Shown: positions 58,188 through 64,000 of the stretch, piece by piece
Position numbering within the stretch: position 1 is the stretch's first letter
How the letters are laid out: every line of letters begins with the position of its first letter
Assembly (NCBI GenBank): GCA_025454395.1
Contig: JALOOM010000025.1
Span: 1 to 64,000, forward strand
Reading direction: 5' to 3'
Length of the DNA stretch: 64,000 nt
Source of the DNA: Elainella sp. Prado103
GTDB taxonomy: Bacteria; Cyanobacteriota; Cyanobacteriia; Elainellales; Elainellaceae
Notes under the pieces: generated by a model
Told to the model about the DNA's origin: nothing
Database searches by the model: none
What the model saw: only the letters and a program-made list of their open reading frames with translations
Position numbers and translations under genes: made by a program

Positions 58188-58493
58188 GTGAGGCTCTCTA
58201 TCCACGATTCCGGGCGATCGAGCAGGTTCCGGCTTTTTCTAGTGGCAGGGCTCGGAGGGGTAATCATGTCACTGGTTTTAGCGAGTTGTATGGTCTTACT
58301 CGTTTTCAGTAAGGCGATCGAATCAAGTTTCAGATTCAGTACAGGCATCTGGACTACGTTGGGACAGCCTCTCCGACCCGAGGCACGGGACGATCGCACA
58401 ATTGCCCCGCTCCCAATCAATTACACCGGAATCAATTACACCGACCTCCTTAATCCCCATCTCTTAGCAGCCCAAGCCCATAAAACTCCGTGA
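58188..58493 (+). CDS. Possible small membrane protein
   Basis: 101 residues from a GTG start, or 75 from ATG at 58266. One strong membrane segment (GLGGVIMSLVLASCMVLLVFS), then a polar tail with INYTGINYTD from a 12-bp repeat. No family recognised and no clear ribosome site. It lies 121 bp upstream of the coiled-coil/TPR gene on the same strand and may be its partner. I give it moderate-to-low confidence as a gene. Confidence 0.4.
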   Translation: MRLSIHDSGRSSRFRLFLVAGLGGVIMSLVLASCMVLLVFSKAIESSFRFSTGIWTTLGQPLRPEARDDRTIAPLPINYTGINYTDLLNPHLLAAQAHKTP

Positions 58494-58614
58494 GATCCAC
58501 CAACATCCGGCATAATTTTGATTACCCTTGAAAAGATGGGCGTTAATTGCAACTGCTGCCTGGCTGAGCCGGATCGCCTGCTCTCCACCATGTATGAGAC
58601 AGAGGAAGACTGGG

Positions 58615-61551
58615 ATGAAACCAAAATTCAATGATTGGGTAGGTTGGTCAAAGCATCTAGCAATTTCGTTGCTCGTGCTACCCGTCAGCGTCACCTCCGT
58701 GTCAATGGTTTCAGCCAATGTGGCCAACCCACCGCTCCAGCGATCGACCTTGACACTCGCCCAAGTACCAGCTTCGAGTCTTACCCCGGCTTCGACGGAT
58801 CCGGCCATTCAACAGCGACTGGATGCTCTCGATCGCACGACTACTCTTTTCAATGTCATGCTGGGCACACTTGTCGTGATTGCGGGTGGCTCTCTCGTCG
58901 CTCTGTATCTGCTGCGGCGATCAGTCATTCGAGAAGTGGCAGCGATCGTCAACACGCACTTGAAAGAAATTGGTGATCTGGAAACCCAGATTAGTGGGGC
59001 TAAACAAGAAATCAAACGCCTCTTGCGTAACTATGAAGATTACGCGGCTGATTTAGGAGAAGAGGCGGATGGGTTTCAGCAAGATCTAGCCTCTAAACAG
59101 GATGGGTTGGCTCGGTTGGTCTCGGAAGCCGCGCAACGTCAGCAAGACAGCCTGCGAGCCTTAGAAGAGCAACTGCAAACAACGCAACAACGATTAGGGC
59201 AACTCGAGTCTGAGGCGATCGTGCGACTGACCAATTTACAAGGATCTGTGCAACACCGACGCGATGAGGTCGTGCAGGCGATCGAGCAGAATCAACATCA
59301 GTTTGCCGGTCAATTAACTGCGATCGAAGCCGATACTCGACAGCATAAGGAAACGGCCATTCAACGCTTAGTCGATCTGCAAGCTGATTTTGGCTCCTAT
59401 CTCAGTGATTTGCGGCAAACCGTTTCTACGACCGTCGCCCAACAACGGGATCAAACCCTAGAACGGTTGCGATCGATCGAGGCAGACTGTATTGCCAATC
59501 TGAACCAGCTCCAAACCGATGCCGCCCACCACCGCAACGAGCTCTACGCCAACCTGGAAAAATTCCGACTGGAACTGACCGCTCAATTGTCCCAACTGCA
59601 AGGTGATATTTTGGCTCAGCGCGACACAATCCGCCAAACGCTAGAGCATCTTTCAACCGAGTTAGTGGCCCAGCGTTCTAACGCCCAAGTTGAAATTCAG
59701 GCACAAAAGGAGCTGGTTCGTCAGGATATTGCCCAGTTGCGCACCGACTTTGCAGCCCAACGGGGAGAACTGCAAGCGGATGTACAGGCCCGCCAAGCTG
59801 AACTGCAACGCATTCTTCACCAATCGGAAGCGGAGTTTAGTGCTCGCTTGACCCAACTGCAAGCCGATATGCAAACCCAGCGGCAGGCGATCCGCCAAAA
59901 CCTGGAGCGGCTAGATGCCGAATTTGCAGCCCAACAGTCTGAGCTTCAAATGGCAGCTCAAACCAAGCAAATTGAACTACGGCAACTGCTCGATCAACTG
60001 CAAACCGAGGTGATCACTCAACAGGCGAATTTACAATCGATCGCTGCCAGCAAACAGGTGGAACTCCAGCAAACCTTGCAGCAAATTGAAGCCGAGTTCG
60101 TCAGCCAGCGATCGGACTTGCAGGTGGAATCCCAAACCCAAAAAGAAGCCCTGCGGCAGTTGGTGGAACAACTTCAAACCGAAGTTGCAGACCAGCTCAG
60201 CCAGTTGCAGACCAGTAGCCAGGAAAGTCGGAGCTTGATGCTGCAAAACTTGCAAAAAGCCGAAGCCGATTTGATCAACCAGCTCTCAACCCTCAAACAG
60301 GATGTGCAGATGCAGCGCGATCGAATGCGGCAAAATCTGGAAAAATTGGAAGGGCGTTATGTGGCTCAGTTGGGTGAACTGCAAACCAGTACCGAAGGGC
60401 AGAAAGAACAAACGCTCCTGAAACTTCAGCAAACCGAAGCCGACTTGATCAACCAGCTCACGACCCTGCAAGCCGAAGCCGAAGCCGAAAAAGCCACGAT
60501 TTTGCAAAAGATGGGTGAGATTACGCCCCAGTATCTAGCCGATGCATTTGTAACGGAAACGCAGCAACAGCTGACCTATCTGAATGAGCAGATCGATCGG
60601 CTGAAGTCCAGTCAGCCGGAGCTATTTTATCTACCTCAAGACTACATCCAACGGGGCGAGACCCTATTGACCGAGGGGAACTACGAAGCCGCGATCGAGC
60701 AGTATGACAAGGCTCTAGCCGCTTACGCCAACAATGCGCCAGAAACGGCTGAGATTTGGATGAAACGCGGTCGGGCTCTGGAAGACATGAAACGGTTAGA
60801 AGGGGCGCTCTCAGCATACGATCGGGCTGCTAAACTGCAACCTCAAAACCCACTAGCCTGGTATCATCAAGGCATCGTGTTAATGGAACTACGGCAATAT
60901 GATGCGGCGATTGCGCTCTTCGATCGAGCCGTAGAACTCCAGCCCCAAGACTATAAAACCTGGCTGAATCGCGGCATTACCCTCAGCCGCACCAAGCAAT
61001 ATGATCAGGCTCTTGATTCCTTTGATCGCGCCTTACAAATTAAACCGGATTACTCAGAAGCCTTTGTGAATCGGGGTGTTGTACTCGGCACCTTACAACG
61101 ATCGGAGGAAGCTCTAGCCGCCTTTGATCAAGCCACTCAAGTTGATCCAGAAAACCCGACGGCCTGGCTCAATCGCGGCTTAGCACTCTTGTCCTTAGAA
61201 CGTTATCCCGATGCCGTTGCAGCCCTCGATCGGGTCACCGAACTCAAACCAGACTCCCATAAAGCCTGGGATAGTCGTGGCTATGCGCTGCTGCAACTCA
61301 ACCGCGATCGAGAAGCCTTGGCGAGTTTCAACCGATCCATCAAGATCAAACCCGACTTTGCCACCGCTTATTACAATCGGGCCATTTGCTATACCCAGCA
61401 AGGAGAACCCGACTCCGCCTTACAAAATCTGCAAAAGGCGATCGATCTTAACCCGAAATATCGCAAAGAAGTTAAAACCGATCCCAACTTTGAGGCTTTG
61501 AGGGGCAACGATTGGTTCCAAGATCTGACGACATCAGGAAGTTCTGCGTAG
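58615..61551 (+). CDS. Membrane-anchored protein with 29-residue coiled-coil repeats and eight TPRs
   Basis: The ORF track starts at a TTG (58528); ATG at 58615 has GAGGAAG 7 nt upstream and gives MKPKFNDWVGWSKHLAISLL, a signal-peptide-like start. The product is 978 residues. Order: signal or first membrane segment (about 13-35), a second membrane segment (LFNVMLGTLVVIAGGSLVALYLL, about 78-100), a charged helix, then fifteen consecutive repeats (59227-60543) of 29 residues each except one of 33, pattern LxxLQxxxxxxKxxLRQxLxxLxxEFxAQ, a continuous rod; then eight TPR units (for example AWYHQGIVLMELRQYDAAIALFDRAVELQP). It looks like a scaffold holding a TPR docking head about 60 nm from the membrane. 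No known homologue recognised; function unknown. Confidence 0.88.
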   Translation: MKPKFNDWVGWSKHLAISLLVLPVSVTSVSMVSANVANPPLQRSTLTLAQVPASSLTPASTDPAIQQRLDALDRTTTLFNVMLGTLVVIAGGSLVALYLLRRSVIREVAAIVNTHLKEIGDLETQISGAKQEIKRLLRNYEDYAADLGEEADGFQQDLASKQDGLARLVSEAAQRQQDSLRALEEQLQTTQQRLGQLESEAIVRLTNLQGSVQHRRDEVVQAIEQNQHQFAGQLTAIEADTRQHKETAIQRLVDLQADFGSYLSDLRQTVSTTVAQQRDQTLERLRSIEADCIANLNQLQTDAAHHRNELYANLEKFRLELTAQLSQLQGDILAQRDTIRQTLEHLSTELVAQRSNAQVEIQAQKELVRQDIAQLRTDFAAQRGELQADVQARQAELQRILHQSEAEFSARLTQLQADMQTQRQAIRQNLERLDAEFAAQQSELQMAAQTKQIELRQLLDQLQTEVITQQANLQSIAASKQVELQQTLQQIEAEFVSQRSDLQVESQTQKEALRQLVEQLQTEVADQLSQLQTSSQESRSLMLQNLQKAEADLINQLSTLKQDVQMQRDRMRQNLEKLEGRYVAQLGELQTSTEGQKEQTLLKLQQTEADLINQLTTLQAEAEAEKATILQKMGEITPQYLADAFVTETQQQLTYLNEQIDRLKSSQPELFYLPQDYIQRGETLLTEGNYEAAIEQYDKALAAYANNAPETAEIWMKRGRALEDMKRLEGALSAYDRAAKLQPQNPLAWYHQGIVLMELRQYDAAIALFDRAVELQPQDYKTWLNRGITLSRTKQYDQALDSFDRALQIKPDYSEAFVNRGVVLGTLQRSEEALAAFDQATQVDPENPTAWLNRGLALLSLERYPDAVAALDRVTELKPDSHKAWDSRGYALLQLNRDREALASFNRSIKIKPDFATAYYNRAICYTQQGEPDSALQNLQKAIDLNPKYRKEVKTDPNFEALRGNDWFQDLTTSGSSA

Positions 61552-61605
61552 CCGCGAAACTAGGCTTTTCAGCATCAGTCCGGCTTTTTAGACAGCATTG
61601 AAAAT

Positions 61606-61890
61606 TTAGACAGAATATTGGCGTTCCAACCAGATACGAACTTCATTTTCAGAGTCAAATTGATGAAGTTTTTCATCAGTAGGACAGTAGAGATACCATG
61701 CCATCCGGCCTTGCCGATCGGAGGCTTGCCAAACTTCTGGCTGCGTCGCAAATAGGGTCGCTTTCAGATATTTCCAGCCATTTTGCCATCGCGTTCCCAT
61801 CGAAGTTGCATGGGAAGCGGTAGGCAGAGGTTGACCGGGAGGTGCTTGTTGACTCCAGTGCGGAGATTTCCAGGTGATAGAAGATTTCAT
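61606..61890 (-). CDS. Small unknown protein, Trp-rich
   Basis: 94 residues from ATG at 61890 (MKSSITWKSPHWSQQAPP); the ORF track begins 18 bp earlier at a GTG. A polar, Pro-rich N-terminus precedes a compact end: WQNGWKYLKATLFATQPEVWQASDRQGRMAWYLYCPTDEKLHQF, then ENEVRIWLERQY. Seven Trp in 94 residues. No family recognised. The folded half looks real because of its alternating hydrophobic pattern. It converges with the coiled-coil/TPR gene. Confidence 0.6.
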   Translation of the reverse strand: MKSSITWKSPHWSQQAPPGQPLPTASHATSMGTRWQNGWKYLKATLFATQPEVWQASDRQGRMAWYLYCPTDEKLHQFDSENEVRIWLERQYSV

Positions 61891-62069
61891 AGGTGCATTT
61901 ATCCTCACTTCTCGACATCTCCAGCCTATGAATTCCGAACGATCAGTGGCAAAAACTAGCTTTCATCACTTCCATGAATAGAATTCATAGTCAGAGGAGC
62001 CGTATAGCAAAACAGGCTGAGCCCCTCAAGACCCAACCTGCCTGCCCAACAAGTTTAATTAAAAACCGC

Positions 62070-62954
62070 TTAGATTTCAGCCACTGCCCGTTCGATCAGC
62101 CGTCGAGCCAGGGTTTGTAAACCTGTATGACGGTAGTATTTCACCGATACATCCAGAAACGCACCTAGGTAGTCCATTTTGTCGCTGGTAATTTCCACAA
62201 ACTTGGATAAGTTATTGACCAGACCAGCCTGTGTAATACCCCGATCGGTCACAAAACCTTCCATCCAGCCTTTGGTCGATTCAAAACTCTCTGTAATGAA
62301 AGCGAGTTTACCGGCATCATTGCCACCTGGAATTAAATCTTCTACCCCCTTGAAAGTTTGATTATGGCTCAACTCAGATGGGCTCATTCCCTTCACCAAG
62401 CTCAGCGCCTTATCGGCAAAGGTCGCTCCTAACGGAATAATGCCATCAAAGCTAACCAGGGCAGCCATTCGCATCAGAGACTCGCCACTATAGTCCTTCA
62501 GGGCGGACAGGAAGTCACCGATGCTGTCACCAGGAATGCCATTAATTTGGCAGAAAGCTACCAGTTCTGTCACTAACTTCACTGATAAGTCAATGCTCTG
62601 GGCCCGTTCGGGCTTAGGAGTCAGGTTTTTCAAGAAGCCCAAAAAGGTATCTTGGCCAATCCGGTTGGCGATCGCCGCCGCACCCAGCAGTCCGGAGGCG
62701 GAATCCACCGTTTCGTAAAGCCAGAGCGCTCGCTGATAGCCCTGAGATTTATCGTTAAACAGTGCTACTGCCCGTTCACCAATCTGCTGAATCAAGGCCT
62801 CATCCGTCTCGCCAGTGACAGCACGGATCGTATTATCAAAACCAACCAGATTATTCCACTGTCCAGGGACAACAAAATCTAAGGATTTGAGTGCAGCAAC
62901 GGTCAAACCCCCTTTGGGTAGATCATCCACCAGTTCATAAATCGGTTTACTCAC
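62070..62954 (-). CDS. Unknown, mostly helical soluble protein
   Basis: 294 residues with no signal or membrane segment. It begins MSKPIYELVDDLPKGGLTVAAL and is built of helices through the end (LQTLARRLIERAVAEI). Segments such as ALFNDKSQGYQRALWLYETVDSAS and LIPGGNDAGKLAFITESFEST are well patterned. A GGAGCC-type ribosome site precedes the ATG. I do not recognise the family. The lipoprotein gene ends 37 bp upstream on the same strand, so the two are probably one transcript. Confidence 0.7.
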   Translation of the reverse strand: MSKPIYELVDDLPKGGLTVAALKSLDFVVPGQWNNLVGFDNTIRAVTGETDEALIQQIGERAVALFNDKSQGYQRALWLYETVDSASGLLGAAAIANRIGQDTFLGFLKNLTPKPERAQSIDLSVKLVTELVAFCQINGIPGDSIGDFLSALKDYSGESLMRMAALVSFDGIIPLGATFADKALSLVKGMSPSELSHNQTFKGVEDLIPGGNDAGKLAFITESFESTKGWMEGFVTDRGITQAGLVNNLSKFVEITSDKMDYLGAFLDVSVKYYRHTGLQTLARRLIERAVAEI

Positions 62955-62991
62955 AATGGGCTCCTTATTATTAGGTCATGCGGTAATTGGC

Positions 62992-63600
62992 TCAGGTTGC
63001 AGGCTGAGGTACCAGGACAGGCGGCCGGGCAGGGGCAGGTTTGGGCTGAGGAGCCGGTGAAACTGCTTTTGCCGTTGCTGCATCTAATCCTTTCAGTTTG
63101 GCTAGTCCACGCAAATCAAATTTTTGGAGCCACGCTTCTCGATCTTCCTGAGTAAATTCTGGATCGCGTGACAGCACTTTGACCTGATAGCGACCATTCA
63201 CCAATAACCCCGTTGCCGTTGTGCCCTGGTTGATCGCCGGAAAGCCTGCTATTTTTTCGGTACTATTTTGATACTTCACAGCGGCAGTGGGTAAGCTGCT
63301 CGTATCGCTAATCGATAACATCGCGACCGTCTTACCATCTTTATTGAGCTTATATTCAGCAAACCCTTTCTTCTCCTGAGCAGGAACCACATCATAAGTA
63401 CCAGTCGGATCGGGGAAGAACTTATTAAACGTTGCGCCTTGTTCAGCCGTTTTGACAACTGCTGCTGGGGCATTGCGGCCGGTCGTCTCCTTCTGCACAT
63501 CTGCATAGCGAGAAGTAGTTTTGGGAGCACAGGCAGTCAAAAACAGGAGCAAGCTAAGGAAAAGAGGGGCAAACACCCTCAGCCAGCGAGCGGGAATCAT
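62992..63600 (-). CDS. Lipoprotein of unknown function
   Basis: ATG at 63600 (MIPARWLRVFAPLFLSLLLF) is preferred to the ORF-track start at 63621 since it opens a clean lipoprotein signal; the lipobox is LTAC with the lipid-modified Cys at residue 24, and a GGAGATACCC ribosome site lies just before it. The 202-residue product has a beta-rich middle (TFNKFFPDPTGTYDVVPAQEKKGFAEYKLNKDGK, YQVKVLSRDPEFTQEDREAWLQKF) and a Pro-rich tail. It resembles cyanobacterial lipoproteins of no known function. It probably sits in the thylakoid or cytoplasmic membrane facing the lumen or periplasm. Confidence 0.8.
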   Translation of the reverse strand: MIPARWLRVFAPLFLSLLLFLTACAPKTTSRYADVQKETTGRNAPAAVVKTAEQGATFNKFFPDPTGTYDVVPAQEKKGFAEYKLNKDGKTVAMLSISDTSSLPTAAVKYQNSTEKIAGFPAINQGTTATGLLVNGRYQVKVLSRDPEFTQEDREAWLQKFDLRGLAKLKGLDAATAKAVSPAPQPKPAPARPPVLVPQPAT

Positions 63601-63732
63601 GGGTATCTCCTGAAAATGCATCGGAACATTTGGATCTTATCGAAAGAAGTAATTCGATTGATGTGTTCGCAAAATAAAGCAAATATTGGGGAACGGATAT
63701 ATTCTCCTCCAATTTCAGTAAGTTGATAATCC

Positions 63733-63818
63733 TACTTTTGACAGCATTTGTAACTTATGAAATCAATCTAATTGATCGAAAAACCGAATCGATCGCCACT
63801 GTAAATCTGTCAAAAGTA
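63733..63818. terminator. Long inverted repeat, TACTTTTGACAG arms, after the edge gene
   Basis: Perfect 12-bp arms (63733-63744 and 63807-63818) around 62 nt that include a smaller hairpin (ATCAAT-CTA-ATTGAT). It starts 16 bp after the stop of the minus-strand edge gene and lies upstream of the lipoprotein. It may be a terminator or a regulatory hairpin; each arm also holds a TTGACA. Confidence 0.5.
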
Positions 63819-63834
63819 AGAGGCTTGTCAAGCC

Positions 63835-64000
63835 TTAAATCTCTAGAGCAGCTTTAATTTTAGACAGAGCAGCAGCTTCTTCCGTACTGACTTTGGGATT
63901 GCCCGATCCAAACAAACCACTCCCTGCGGCATTAGCCACTGCATCTGCACAAGCATAGATAAACTGTTTAAACTCGGTTACTTCTGCTGGAGTCGCTTTG
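63835..64000 (-). CDS. C-terminal end of a gene cut by the window edge
   Basis: The last 54 codons and the TAA stop (63837-63835) are visible on the minus strand; not in the ORF track. The sequence reads KATPAEVTEFKQFIYACADA, then VANAAGSGLFGSGNPKVSTEEAAAL and a short helix. The frame is open to the edge and coding in character. I do not recognise the family from this fragment. Confidence 0.65.
   Translation of the reverse strand, partial: KATPAEVTEFKQFIYACADAVANAAGSGLFGSGNPKVSTEEAAALSKIKAALEI

Overview
The window is cyanobacterial chromosome. The evidence is a gas-vesicle operon, paired carotenoid genes crtP-crtB, a plant-type [2Fe-2S] ferredoxin, an NDH-1 subunit NdhD, a PixJ-like phototaxis receptor with bilin-binding GAF motifs, a zinc-ribbon Ser/Thr kinase with WD40 repeats, a group 1 sigma factor, and many HIP1-like CGATCG/GCGATCGC palindromes. 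Gene content and the wealth of short tandem repeats fit a filamentous, non-heterocystous, Leptolyngbya-like lineage, but the genus cannot be fixed from this window. I saw no rRNA, tRNA, CRISPR array, prophage or transposase gene.

Layout. 1-429: N-terminal part of a secreted carboxylesterase. 715-5365 (minus): compact gas-vesicle operon gvpA-C-N-J-K-F/L-G with a hairpin between gvpA and gvpC. 6079-8404: tRNA-dihydrouridine synthase and two unknown coiled-coil genes. 8805-14762: an ABC ATPase with no permease, 5-formyl-THF cyclo-ligase, PrxQ, a Nudix hydrolase, a short RecQ and a glycosyltransferase. 14924-20570: chaperone block grpE-dnaK-dnaJ-tusA-rsgA. 20716-25659: a SpoIID-like protein, crtP, crtB and an LD-carboxypeptidase. 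25682-32296 (minus): taxis operon pixI-pixJ-pixL, whose receptor carries three DXCF-type cyanobacteriochrome GAF domains. 32914-36565: WD40 kinase and ndhD, overlapping tail to tail. 37396-44819: a Pro-rich secreted repeat protein, a CHAD protein, ferredoxin, a second SpoIID protein, an aldehyde dehydrogenase and a small Trp-rich protein. 45555-50344: sigA, a permease/TIGR03943 pair and glmM. 50711-57798: a small unknown gene, two tandem lpxD paralogues, a SUMF1-domain protein and a large histidine kinase. 58188-64000: a coiled-coil/TPR membrane protein with an almost exact 29-residue repeat, several unknown genes, a lipoprotein and a truncated edge gene.

Functional themes are buoyancy (gas vesicles) and light-directed movement (the Pix module), which together suggest control of position in light; envelope building (glmM, lpxD x2, ldcA, SpoIID x2, glycosyltransferase); protein quality control; and photosynthetic electron transfer and carotenoids.

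The main structural oddity is genome-wide style rather than a single locus. About twenty short tandem-repeat tracts (units 12-18 bp, nearly every tract with its own unit) sit in gaps, over stop codons, over a start codon and inside genes. One tract has apparently been hit by a 176-bp MITE-like element with 17-bp perfect terminal inverted repeats and a 7-bp flanking duplication.
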